Assembly: GCF_024648825.1 (NCBI RefSeq)
Contig: NZ_JANBBE010000006.1
Location: forward strand, 372,001 to 436,000
Direction of reading: 5' to 3'
Source: Lentzea californiensis
GTDB taxonomy: Bacteria > Actinomycetota > Actinomycetes > Mycobacteriales > Pseudonocardiaceae
DNA length: 64,000 bases
Shown: positions 8,297 to 16,068 of the stretch, piece after piece
Layout: each line of letters starts with the position of its first letter
Position numbering within the stretch: position 1 is the stretch's first letter
Position numbers and translations under genes: made by a program
The notes under the pieces: generated by a model
Databases searched by the model: none
What the model saw: the letters and a program-made list of their open reading frames with translations, nothing else
Told to the model about the DNA's origin: nothing

Positions 8297-8689
8297 ATGG
8301 CGACACATGACATGGATTCGGGCGACGACCTGGCGTCCTACGCGCCGCCGCACGACACGGGACCACCCGATGCCGTCGAGACCGACCCGGCGGCGCTCAA
8401 CAGCGCGGAGGACCTCGACGAGGACCGGCTGCGGCTCGATCCGCTCGAGGCGGGCATGGACCCGCCGGAACGGTGGAGCGGCGTGGACAAGTACGGCATG
8501 ACGCCGTACGAGGAGGCCCATCCCCGTCCGCTGGAGGACCGGCTCGCCGAGGAACAGCCCGACGTGCCGGTCGCCGAGTCCCCGCTGGACGAGGAGGTGC
8601 GGGCGGAGGCCGCCGGACGCGGACAGCTCGCCGACGAACCCGGCGGCTCGGTGGCCGGCGCGGCACGCACGCCCGAAGACCCGATCTGA
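8297..8689 (+). CDS. DUF5709 family small acidic protein
   Basis: 130 residues, strongly acidic and probably disordered. The core DRLRLDPLEAGMDPPERW, followed by SGVDKYGMTPYEEAH and LEDRLAEEQPD, is the DUF5709 pattern of actinobacteria (recalled). Function unknown. The ATG at 8297 is chosen because it sits 9 nt from the -10 of a stress-type promoter, the same spacing as several other genes here. Confidence 0.82.
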   Translation: MATHDMDSGDDLASYAPPHDTGPPDAVETDPAALNSAEDLDEDRLRLDPLEAGMDPPERWSGVDKYGMTPYEEAHPRPLEDRLAEEQPDVPVAESPLDEEVRAEAAGRGQLADEPGGSVAGAARTPEDPI

Positions 8690-8701
8690 CCTGGACATCG
8701 G

Positions 8702-8743
8702 GCGGCGAGCACGGTCCCGTGTGGACGGAGCCGTGCTCGTCGC
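8702..8743. terminator. Bidirectional terminator hairpin
   Basis: Arms 8702-8714 and 8731-8743 pair over 13 bp with one G-U wobble around a 16-nt loop. It lies between the convergent DUF5709 and DivIVA-like genes. Confidence 0.65.
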
Positions 8744-8771
8744 AGGTGTGCGAGTCCTGTGGTGACCCGGA

Positions 8772-9569
8772 TCAGCTGTGAACGGGCTCGCGGGTGTGGC
8801 GGATGACCTGCACCGGCACCACGGGTCCCTCTTCCGGCGCCTCTTCCGGCAGAGGAGACAGCAGCAGCTCGGTGTCGGCCAGGAGTGCCTGTGCCGCGCG
8901 GAGGTCCCCGGCGATGCGGTCCCGCTGCCGGCGCAGCGCGTCGATCCGCGCCTGCACGCGCCGCTGTTCCTCGGCCAGGGCGCGCATCGCTTCCGCCCGG
9001 CGCTGCGCCATCGCCTGCTCGAAGTCCGCCTCGATCTGCTGACGCAGCCGCGCGGCCTGTTCGTCGAGCTCGCGCCGGCGGCGTTCGGCCTGCCGAGTCG
9101 TCTCCTCGATCTGGTGGTGCGCGCGGTCCATCAGCTCGCGGTGCTCGGTCTCCATCTCCGCGCGCCGCCGGTCGAGGTCGGCCACGAGCTGTCCGGCCCG
9201 ATGCCGTAACCGGCCCGCTGCCCGCTCGGCGTCGGCCCAGTGCTGCTCGGCGGCGGCGCGGGCACGGGTGCTGATCTCGTCCGCTTCGGCGTGGGCGAGC
9301 TCGACCCGGCGACGCAGGCGATCGGTGAGCGCGGCCGGATCGATCGGGGTGCGGCAGATCCGGTCGACGCGGGCACGCAGCTCCGCGTTCCGCGTGCGGG
9401 CTTCTTCCAGTCGCCGGGCAAGGGACTCCGCGTGGGCGAGGGCGGCGTCGCGATCCGCGGCGAGCAGCCTCAGCTCCTCCTCGGTCCCCCGCACGTGGTC
9501 CTGGACCTGGTCGCGGTCGTAGCCGCGCCACCGCAGGTCGAAATCGGTGCGCAGCGGCAACAACTCCAC
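8772..9569 (-). CDS. DivIVA-like coiled-coil protein
   Basis: 265 residues from the GTG at 9569. The N-terminus (LLPLRTDFDLRWRGYDRDQVQDHV) has the DivIVA-type opening, a short phi-R-GYD-x-x-x-V motif, followed by almost continuous Arg/Glu/Ala-rich heptads to about residue 240 and a Pro/Glu-rich tail. Such proteins form membrane-curvature or polar scaffolds. A GTG at 9590 is also in frame, but the purine-rich GGGAGGACGAGA just before 9569 is a better ribosome site. A 19-codon ORF with a very strong ribosome site lies directly upstream. Confidence 0.75.
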   Translation of the reverse strand: MELLPLRTDFDLRWRGYDRDQVQDHVRGTEEELRLLAADRDAALAHAESLARRLEEARTRNAELRARVDRICRTPIDPAALTDRLRRRVELAHAEADEISTRARAAAEQHWADAERAAGRLRHRAGQLVADLDRRRAEMETEHRELMDRAHHQIEETTRQAERRRRELDEQAARLRQQIEADFEQAMAQRRAEAMRALAEEQRRVQARIDALRRQRDRIAGDLRAAQALLADTELLLSPLPEEAPEEGPVVPVQVIRHTREPVHS

Positions 9570-9586
9570 TCTCGTCCTCCCTCCGG

Positions 9587-9646
9587 TCACCGGTGACGTC
9601 CGGTGTCACTTGCCGTTGACGGCGATGCGGCGCGACCGTGCGCCAT
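9587..9646 (-). CDS. Putative 19-residue leader peptide
   Basis: ATG at 9646, stop at 9587, peptide MAHGRAASPSTASDTGRHR. The reason to list it is AGGAGGTG 7 nt before the ATG, a full complement to the 16S 3' end and the strongest ribosome site noticed in the window. It stops 17 nt before the DivIVA-like start. It may set translation of that gene, or be a chance ORF in its leader. Confidence 0.35.
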   Translation of the reverse strand: MAHGRAASPSTASDTGRHR

Positions 9647-9883
9647 GGCTTCACACCTCCTATGAGAGCCCGAACGATTTTCCGATCTTCTAGACGAACT
9701 CCCGCTCGCCGTTGTTCCCGGACATGAGCCGCTCGGACTCAGTCCTCCGGGTGATCCGCGCCACGGACGGGGGAACGGCCTGTGGACCGCGAACCTCGTG
9801 CCGTGCTGGTGCTGGTGGCCCACCCGCTGACCGCGGGTTCCCACATCGGTGTTTGGGCGCGCACGTCGTGGGCACAGGCGGGT

Positions 9884-11113
9884 ATGGAGACACCGCGTGT
9901 TCACTGGGACCAATCGTTTCAGGCCCTCGCCAAGGGCTACGGCTGGATGCCGGATCTCCGGCGTCGCATGGGCAGCGATGTGGTGCACACACGGGTGATG
10001 GGGCAACGTGCGGTGGGGTTGTGCGGCCCGGAGTCCGCGCAGTTCTTCTACGACGAGAAGAACGTCCAGCGCCACACCGCGATCCCCGGTCCGGTCCTGA
10101 GCACCCTGTTCGGCCACGGTGCGGTGCACACGCTCGACGGTGACGCGCACCGGCGGCGCAAGGCCCTGTTCCTGTCGCTGGCCACGCCCGAGTCGACCGC
10201 CCTGCTGGTCCAGTCGGTGGCGGCGGCCTGGGAGGACACCGTCGTCGGGTGGACCGCGGGCCGCGAGGTCGTGCTGTTCGACGAGGCGAGCCGGGCGCTG
10301 GCGGCGGGCGTGCGCCGCTGGGCGGGCATTCCGCTGGACACCCACGAGGTCGGGGCACTGGCCGCGGACCTGGTGGCGATGGTCGACGGGTTCGCGACGG
10401 CAGGGCCCCGCCACTGGCGGGCCCGGCAGGCCCGCACGCGCCGCGAGGCGTGGCTGGGATCGCTGGTCCGGGACGTGCGCGAGGGCAGGACCGAAGCACC
10501 GGAGGGGTCCGCGCTCGACGTCGTCGCCCGGCACCGCGACGCGGACGGTGAACCGCTGGACCCGCACACGGCGGCGGTGGAGCTGCTCAACGTGATCCGG
10601 CCGACCGTCGCGGTGTGCTGGTTCGTCGCCTACGCCGGCCACGCGCTGCACAGGTGGCCGCAGCACCGCGAACCACTGCGCGCCGGTGGTGACTTCGCCG
10701 TCGCCTTCGCGCACGAGCTGCGCCGGTTCTACCCGTTCGCGCCGTTCCTCGGCGGCCGTGCCGTGCGGGACCTCGAGCTCGCGGGAGAACGCGTTCCGGC
10801 GGGATCGCTCGTGCTGCTCGACCTGTGGGGTCAGAACCACGACAGCCGCTGGTGGCCGGACCCGTACCGGTTCGACCCGCACCGGTTCCTGCACCGCGAG
10901 ATCGACGCGTGGGAACTCGTGCCGCAGGGCGCGGGTGATCCCGGCACAGGGCACCGCTGCCCGGGCGAACCGTTCACCGTCGCGATCCTCGCCGAGCTGT
11001 GCACCCGCCTGGCACACCTCGGCTACGAGGTACCGGAGCAGGACCTGACCATCTCGCTGAGCCGGATCCCGGCGCGCCCCCGCAGCCGCCTGGTCCTGGT
11101 TCCCACGTCGTGA
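9884..11113 (+). CDS. CYP152-type cytochrome P450 (fatty-acid peroxygenase)
   Basis: 409 residues from the ATG at 9884. It is clearly related to P450 BSbeta/SPalpha: FYDEKNVQRHTAIPGPV, KALFLSLATPES, VGPRHW-like GPRHWRARQARTRREAW and the heme loop GHRCPGEPFT. The I helix reads NVIRPTVAVCW: the usual acid-alcohol pair for O2 activation is replaced by Arg-Pro, the mark of the H2O2-driven CYP152 group. Such enzymes hydroxylate (or decarboxylate) fatty acids with peroxide and need no redox partner, which fits the absence of ferredoxin genes next to it. The 240 bp upstream hold no other gene on this strand. Confidence 0.92.
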   Translation: METPRVHWDQSFQALAKGYGWMPDLRRRMGSDVVHTRVMGQRAVGLCGPESAQFFYDEKNVQRHTAIPGPVLSTLFGHGAVHTLDGDAHRRRKALFLSLATPESTALLVQSVAAAWEDTVVGWTAGREVVLFDEASRALAAGVRRWAGIPLDTHEVGALAADLVAMVDGFATAGPRHWRARQARTRREAWLGSLVRDVREGRTEAPEGSALDVVARHRDADGEPLDPHTAAVELLNVIRPTVAVCWFVAYAGHALHRWPQHREPLRAGGDFAVAFAHELRRFYPFAPFLGGRAVRDLELAGERVPAGSLVLLDLWGQNHDSRWWPDPYRFDPHRFLHREIDAWELVPQGAGDPGTGHRCPGEPFTVAILAELCTRLAHLGYEVPEQDLTISLSRIPARPRSRLVLVPTS

Positions 11114-11154
11114 CGAGTCCGGAGTGGACTGGTGCTCGGTCTTGGCAGGGCACC

Positions 11155-11179
11155 GTTTGCACCGGATTCGGCCGGGTAG
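11155..11179 (+). promoter_or_regulatory. SigB/SigH-like promoter, full consensus
   Basis: GTTT (11155-11158), 15 nt, GGGTAG (11174-11179), then 9 nt to the GTG at 11189. Predicted mRNA start lies within a few nt of the start codon. Confidence 0.7.
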
Positions 11180-11188
11180 CCGACCAGC

Positions 11189-11518
11189 GTGACCGATGAA
11201 CTCCCTTTGACGGACTACGACCAGCTCCCGCTCGGCGACCTGAAGCACCGCATCCGGTCGCTGACCGAGGAGGAACTCCGCCGCGTGCGCGACCACGAAC
11301 GCCAACACGGCGACCGCACCCCGGTCCTGCAGGTCATCGAGGCCCGGCTGGACGAGCTCGGCCGCGGCGCCGAACCGGCACCGGGCGACCAGCGCAACGC
11401 TCCCCGCGTCAGCGGTACCGCCGGCGAACCGCCCATCTCGCCGGCGCACTCACCCGACGGCACCACGCCGCTGCGGCACGGCGTCCACGAACAGACGCCG
11501 TCACGCGGGCGCAACTAG
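11189..11518 (+). CDS. Small conserved actinobacterial protein, function unknown
   Basis: 109 residues, GTG start. The first 60 residues are charged and helical (YDQLPLGDLKHRIRSLTEEELRRV), matching short proteins common in actinobacteria that begin with a YDxLPxGxLxHRIRSL motif; the tail is Pro/Gly-rich and disordered. A full-consensus stress promoter ends 9 nt before the start codon, so a leaderless stress-induced message is predicted. A long perfect hairpin follows. Confidence 0.75.
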   Translation: MTDELPLTDYDQLPLGDLKHRIRSLTEEELRRVRDHERQHGDRTPVLQVIEARLDELGRGAEPAPGDQRNAPRVSGTAGEPPISPAHSPDGTTPLRHGVHEQTPSRGRN

Positions 11519-11566
11519 CGGCGTGGTCCGGCGGACGCCGGCCAGACCACCGAGAAGCCACCGACC

Positions 11567-11616
11567 GCGAACTGGAGCTGTGACCGCGCCGAGACGCCGT
11601 CACAGCTCCAGTTCGC
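11567..11616. terminator. 18-bp perfect hairpin whose one arm is coding
   Basis: Arms 11567-11584 and 11599-11616 (GCGAACTGGAGCTGTGAC and its complement) pair without mismatch around a 14-nt loop. The right arm includes the stop and last codons of the SpoIIE phosphatase gene on the minus strand. It serves as a terminator for both convergent genes. Confidence 0.8.
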
Positions 11617-13069
11617 CGCTCTTCATCCAGCGGGCCAGCAGGATGGACGCGTCGTCGCACAGGGCACCGTTCTGGTGCGCCAGCACGGCTTTGATCAGCC
11701 GCCGGGCCGTCTCCGGCGGCGGGTTCTGCGCCGCGGCCTCCCGTTCGAGGAAGTCCGTCAGCCTGGTCTCGCCGAAGAGTTCTCCGTTGGTGTCGCGTGC
11801 TTCGGTGATGCCGTCGGTGTGCAGGACCAGCCAGTCGCCGGGCTGCAGCGTCTCCTCGGCGATGGTGAGTTCACCGGTTCCCCGGCCGAAGGGCAGGCGC
11901 CGGCCGCCGGTGAGGCGTTTGACGACCTTGCCGGACCGCAGCAGCAGTGGTGGCGGGTGGCCGGCGTTGAGGTAGCGCAACCGCCCGCTGCCCAGGTCGA
12001 GCTCGGCCAGGACACCGGTGGCGAACGCGCCGTCGGGGAACTGGCCGCTGATCGTCTCGTCGATGGTGCGGGCCTGTTCGAACAGGCCGTGGCCCACGCG
12101 GCGGTTGCTGCGGCAGGCGGCCAGTGCCGCCGCGGCCACGAACCCGCTGCGCAGGGTGTGCCCGACGGCGTCGAAGATGGCCAGTGACGCCGTCTCCGGC
12201 GACAACGTGTAGTCGAAGGCGTCACCGCCGACCTCGTAGCAGGGTTCCAGCATGCCGGCGAGGGCGAAGCCGTCGGTGGCCGCGGTGAGCGGGGGCAGCA
12301 GCTGCCAGATCAGGTCCGCCGCCGGGGTCCTCTGCCGCTGGAGGCGGATCGCGTCCAGGCCGTCGCCGTAGCCGGTGCTGATGGTGACGAGGTGGCCGAT
12401 CAGCGTCGACAGCCAGCGGCACCACAGGCGCAGTTCCGGGTCGTGCAGGTCCGCTGCTCCGGTGGGGGTCACACCCAGCACGCCGAGGCGTTCCACCCCG
12501 TCGAGCAGCGGCACCCACAGCTGCGGGTGGCCGCCGGAATCGCTGGTGAGCGTCTGCACCGTGCGGAACGCCCGTCCCGGCAGGCTCGTGTCCACTCCGA
12601 GAGGTGCGCGGTGGGGGTCTTCGGGGTCGTGCAGCGGGTGCAGGGTCTGCTGGTCGTAGTCGACGAGGTAGATCGCGATCCGCAGCCCCAGCGCCCTGCC
12701 CGCGCGCGCCGCGGCCGCGGGAAGGCGCTCCGGTGGCGCCTTGTGCATGCCGTCGAGCAGGCCGACCAGACCCGCCAGCGGTCCTGTCCGCGGGCTGCTG
12801 CCCCGGGCCGGGAAGGTGTAGGGCACCCGCTGCGGCCAGGTCAGTTCGTCGAGGCGCTCGTTGATCGCGTGCGCCAGCATGTCGCGTTGCAGCGCGGGCA
12901 ACGGCATCAGGCCGTGCAGGTACGCCTCGACCTCCATCAGGCCTGCCGCTCCGCCGAGCGCGAAGTACCGCGTCCACAACTGCTCCGGTGTCAGCCCTGC
13001 CCTGCTGAAGGCGAGCGCCAGCGCACGGCGCTGCTCGTCCTGGTGTGACGCCTGCCGGTCGGAGGACAT
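11600..13069 (-). CDS. PP2C/SpoIIE-type phosphatase with N-terminal sensory region (RsbU-like)
   Basis: 489 residues. N-terminal helical region, a GAF-like middle (about 100-240: LRIAIYLVDYD, GRAFRTVQTL, LWVPLLDGVERLGVLGV), then a SpoIIE phosphatase from about 255 (LLPPLTAATDGFALAGMLEPCYEVGGDAFDY, IFDAVGHTLRSG, LRYLNAGHPPPLLL, LHTDGITEARD, DDASILL). The metal-site Asp residues are kept, but the usual GGDWYD reads GGDAFD. Such enzymes dephosphorylate anti-anti-sigma factors and so release stress sigma factors. It follows the GAF-ANTAR gene after 5 nt. A close paralog is encoded at 51070-52287. Confidence 0.9.
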   Translation of the reverse strand: MSSDRQASHQDEQRRALALAFSRAGLTPEQLWTRYFALGGAAGLMEVEAYLHGLMPLPALQRDMLAHAINERLDELTWPQRVPYTFPARGSSPRTGPLAGLVGLLDGMHKAPPERLPAAAARAGRALGLRIAIYLVDYDQQTLHPLHDPEDPHRAPLGVDTSLPGRAFRTVQTLTSDSGGHPQLWVPLLDGVERLGVLGVTPTGAADLHDPELRLWCRWLSTLIGHLVTISTGYGDGLDAIRLQRQRTPAADLIWQLLPPLTAATDGFALAGMLEPCYEVGGDAFDYTLSPETASLAIFDAVGHTLRSGFVAAAALAACRSNRRVGHGLFEQARTIDETISGQFPDGAFATGVLAELDLGSGRLRYLNAGHPPPLLLRSGKVVKRLTGGRRLPFGRGTGELTIAEETLQPGDWLVLHTDGITEARDTNGELFGETRLTDFLEREAAAQNPPPETARRLIKAVLAHQNGALCDDASILLARWMKSGELEL

Positions 13070-13074
13070 GGCGA

Positions 13075-13803
13075 TCAGCGGTCCCGCCGGACGGTGGAGC
13101 GCAGGAGGCTGCCGGCCTGGTCGCGGACCTTCCTGTTCTCCTCGCGGGCGTTGCGCGCCAGCAAGGCGAAGGCGGTTCCCTCGTCGACGTGTTCACGCGC
13201 CATGACGATCCCCTTGGCGATGCTGATCATGTCGCGGCCGCGCAGCGCGTCCGCGAGTGCTTCACTGAGCTTCGTCGCGTTCTCGAACGTCCGCACGTTG
13301 GCCACCAGGATGGCCGACTGCGCGGCGAACATCGTGAGCAGGTACTCGTCCCGTTCCCCGAACGTGCCCGGCTCGCGGCCGTAGACCTTGATCGCGCCCA
13401 GCGCGTCGCCTCCCGCGACCAGCGGCGCGCTCAACGCCGACCGCATGACCGAGTCCCCGGCAGCGGCGGACCAGCGCGGCCACCGGTCGTCCTCGGCGAT
13501 GTCGTCGACCCTCACCACGTGACGCTCTTCCCACGCCGTCAGGCACGGCCCCTCCCCCAGCTCGTACTGCAGCCCGTCGAGGTGTTCCACAAGTGGGTCG
13601 GTGGCCGCCGCGGTCGTCCTGCGGCCGTGCTCGTCGAGCAGTGACACGCCCGCGCCCACCGTGCCGGGAAGCGCTTCCCCCGCCAGGGACGTCACCAGGT
13701 GCAGTGCGGTGGCGACGGTCTCCCGCGACAGCAGCAGACCCGACATCCGCGCGGACACGGCCGCCAGTTCGTCGGCCAGCGGCAGGTCGTGGTTCATGGG
13801 CAT
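13075..13803 (-). CDS. GAF-ANTAR transcription antitermination regulator
   Basis: 242 residues from the ATG at 13803 (13797 is also possible; the GAAGG site fits both). A GAF domain spans about 20-165 (EGPCLTAWEERHVVRVDDI, SALSAPLVAGGDALGAIKVYG), then an ANTAR domain (RDMISIAKGIVMAREHVDEGTAFALLA). ANTAR domains bind two-hexaloop RNA and prevent termination. First gene of an operon with the SpoIIE phosphatase, so a signal sensor and a stress-sigma activator are made together. Divergent from a second GAF-ANTAR gene at 14106. Confidence 0.9.
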   Translation of the reverse strand: MPMNHDLPLADELAAVSARMSGLLLSRETVATALHLVTSLAGEALPGTVGAGVSLLDEHGRRTTAAATDPLVEHLDGLQYELGEGPCLTAWEERHVVRVDDIAEDDRWPRWSAAAGDSVMRSALSAPLVAGGDALGAIKVYGREPGTFGERDEYLLTMFAAQSAILVANVRTFENATKLSEALADALRGRDMISIAKGIVMAREHVDEGTAFALLARNAREENRKVRDQAGSLLRSTVRRDR

Positions 13804-13862
13804 CGCACCTTCGGCACTGACTGGTCGCCTCTCCGGTGAAGGACGTGCACCGACGCCCCCGG

Positions 13863-13887
13863 CTTCCCTGCCCCCACGGCTCCAAAC
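13863..13887 (-). promoter_or_regulatory. Stress-type promoter variant of the GAF-ANTAR/SpoIIE operon
   Basis: Minus strand GTTT (13887-13884), 15 nt, GGGAAG (13868-13863), about 60 nt before the start codon. In the 302-bp divergent region 13804-14105 this is the clearest signal; a weaker candidate for the other direction is GTTC-N14-GGGAGC in 14030-14060. Confidence 0.45.
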
Positions 13888-14105
13888 CGGCAAGCGGCGC
13901 ATCGATGCGACAGCAGATGCCGAACGCGCTAGGCTCGTGAGATCTGTGGTCCTTCGTGCGCCGAGTCGCGGCGCACGCCTCGGATGCGATTTGCGGTGGA
14001 CGAGCACGCCTGACGTCGTCGCACGAGTTGTCCGGTTCAGCCATGTGCCGGTGGGAGCAGTCCCGCCGTGTGTCTCGTCTGGGGTCCTCGTCAGTAGGCG
14101 GGGAA

Positions 14106-14882
14106 ATGACCATGGAGACGTCGAACCACGTTGACCGGCCGCTGCCGGTCGTGCTCGATGAGGTGACGACCGCGCTGGAGCGCCTTTCGGAAGCGCTCAG
14201 CCGCGAGGACGACCTGAGGGTGCTGATGCACCAGGTCTGCGAGCAGGTCGTGCACGCGGTTCCCGGTCTGGACGAGGCGACCGTGACACTGCTGGACGGC
14301 GGCAGGCCGTTCACGGCCGCGAGCACCAGCGGCCTCGTGGCCCGGCTGGACGGTGTCCAGTACGCCGCGGGCGCGGGCCCGTGCCTGGACGCCGCCGCGA
14401 CGAACCGGGCGGTGCGGGCGACGATCCACGAGGCACAGGACCGCTGGCCCGCCTTCGGTGCCGAGTCCCGCGCGGCCGGGATGGGCAGCTTCCTGTCCAC
14501 ACCTCTGACCGTGGACAACGAGAACTCCGGCGCCATCAACGGCTACTCCCGGCAGGGCCACGGCTTCCACGAGCTGGACGCTCCGCTGCTGTCCCTCTAC
14601 ACCACCGCCGTCGAGACGGCCCTGCGCAGTCACAGCATGTACCTGCGGGCGTTCAAGCTCGCCGAGCAACTGCGCTCCGCACTGCGGTCCCGCGCCGTGA
14701 TCGACCAGGCCAAAGGTGTTCTCATGGCCGTGCACGCGATCACCGCGGACGAGGCCTTCCAGCTGCTGGTCGAACGGTCACAGCACGAGAACGTCAAGTT
14801 GCACGTGCTGGCCGAACGGTTCATCGCGGACCTGATCACCCAGCGCGCCACGGCGGAGGCTGGTCCCGGGGAGGAGGTGTGA
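14106..14882 (+). CDS. GAF-ANTAR transcription antitermination regulator
   Basis: 258 residues, ATG behind AGGCGGGG. GAF domain about 40-185 (GAGPCLDAAATNRAV, SFLSTPLTVDNENSGAINGYS) and a canonical ANTAR domain (LRSRAVIDQAKGVLMAVHAI, ITADEAFQLLVERSQHEN). The ANTAR core is nearly the same as in the protein at 47426, so these two are paralogs. It lies just upstream of a glycosyltransferase, with which it may form an operon (5 nt apart). Confidence 0.92.
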   Translation: MTMETSNHVDRPLPVVLDEVTTALERLSEALSREDDLRVLMHQVCEQVVHAVPGLDEATVTLLDGGRPFTAASTSGLVARLDGVQYAAGAGPCLDAAATNRAVRATIHEAQDRWPAFGAESRAAGMGSFLSTPLTVDNENSGAINGYSRQGHGFHELDAPLLSLYTTAVETALRSHSMYLRAFKLAEQLRSALRSRAVIDQAKGVLMAVHAITADEAFQLLVERSQHENVKLHVLAERFIADLITQRATAEAGPGEEV

Positions 14883-14887
14883 CGGGC

Positions 14888-16009
14888 ATGCGGATCGCAC
14901 TGGTGACCAGTCACATCGGCAGGACCTCCCGCGGAACCGTGGTCACCGGGCTCGCACGCGCGTTGGTCCGCAGTGGGCACGACGCCGTCGTCTACACCCG
15001 CAGGAACGCGACGCACCTCGCAGAGCGGGAACTCACCCCGGACGGCTACGAGCTGGTGCGCGTGACTCTCGGACCGGCTCGTGCGATGTCCGAGGACGCC
15101 GCGTGGTCGTACACCAACGAGCTGGCCCGGTTCCTGAACAGCGAGTGGGAAGCCAGACCCCCCGACATCGTCCACACGCACGGCACGATGGCGGGCCTCG
15201 CCGCCTTGCTGGCCGCACGTGAGTACAAGATCCCCGTGGTGCACACCCACGACGAGCCGGACCCCGAGCGGGAGCGGGTCGAGCGGCTGGTCTCCCGGCA
15301 CGCCGCGCACGTCGTGGCGACCAGCAACGACCAGGTGACCGACCTCTGTCGGATGGGCACGCCCCGTTCCCGGATCACGGTGGTGCCCGCCGGCGTGGAC
15401 GTCGACGACCAGGAGACGGCCGCTGTGCCCGAGCGCCGTTCCGGCCGGGTGAGTGTGCTCGGCATCGGCGAACTGCAGCCCGGCCACGGGTTCGACACCG
15501 TCGTCGCCGCGATGGCCGACGTGCGCGACGCAAGGCTCGTCATCGCCGCACCGGTCGAGACGCTCGACCGCAAGACCAGCCAGGAGGCGAGGCGCCTGCG
15601 GGAGTTCGCGGTGCGGAACGGCGTCGGGGACCGGGTGTCGGTGGTCGCGACCGCCACGCCGTCCGACGTGACCGGGCTGCTGCGCTCGGCCGACCTCGTG
15701 GTGACCACACCGCGGCAGGACCCGTCCGGGGTCTTCGCGCTGGAGGCGATGGGGCACGGCCTGGCTGTCGTCGCGTCGGCGGTGGGAGCATTGGCCGACG
15801 CGGTCGTCGACGGGGTCACCGGGCGGCTCGTGCCGCCGGGCGACGTGCCCGCTCTCGCGGTCAGCCTGCGCGAGCTGGTCGCGGAACCGGCCAAACGGGA
15901 GGCCTTCGGCACCGCGGGCGCCGATCGCATCCGAGCGAGGTACGGGTGGGACCGCGTCGTCACCGACACGGTTCGCGTCTACCAGCGCGCGCAGCTCGTT
16001 CACGCGTGA
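14888..16009 (+). CDS. GT4 family glycosyltransferase
   Basis: 373 residues, GT-B fold. N-terminal half MRIALVTSHIGRTSRGTVVTGLARAL, IVHTHGTMAGLAALLA; C-terminal half with the nucleotide-sugar site DPSGVFALEAMGHGLAVVASAVGAL, the E-x7-E type motif of GT4 enzymes. The ATG at 14888 lies 10 nt after GAGGAGG in the end of the ANTAR gene; a GTG at 14879 overlapping that stop is too close to the same site. It resembles the GT4 enzyme at 58127 (shared YTRR, AGADR and Y-x-W ends). Acceptor unknown. Confidence 0.9.
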   Translation: MRIALVTSHIGRTSRGTVVTGLARALVRSGHDAVVYTRRNATHLAERELTPDGYELVRVTLGPARAMSEDAAWSYTNELARFLNSEWEARPPDIVHTHGTMAGLAALLAAREYKIPVVHTHDEPDPERERVERLVSRHAAHVVATSNDQVTDLCRMGTPRSRITVVPAGVDVDDQETAAVPERRSGRVSVLGIGELQPGHGFDTVVAAMADVRDARLVIAAPVETLDRKTSQEARRLREFAVRNGVGDRVSVVATATPSDVTGLLRSADLVVTTPRQDPSGVFALEAMGHGLAVVASAVGALADAVVDGVTGRLVPPGDVPALAVSLRELVAEPAKREAFGTAGADRIRARYGWDRVVTDTVRVYQRAQLVHA

Positions 16010-16035
16010 CGCGCAACCACCATCGGGCGTACGCC

Positions 16036-16060
16036 GGTTCTCCGCTCGCGAAACGGGTAA
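16036..16060 (+). promoter_or_regulatory. SigB/SigH-like promoter of the amidohydrolase
   Basis: GGTT (16036-16039), 15 nt, GGGTAA (16055-16060), then 8 nt to the ATG at 16069. Confidence 0.6.
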
Positions 16061-16068
16061 GCGGTGAC

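Noticed and set aside
9851-9885. GTTT and GGGTAT before the CYP152 start as a stress promoter
   Set aside because: The two elements are 25 nt apart, and the GGGTAT overlaps the start codon itself.
9587-11449. 620-codon minus-strand ORF
   Set aside because: Antisense to the CYP152 gene; only its last 19 codons are kept, as a separate possible leader peptide.
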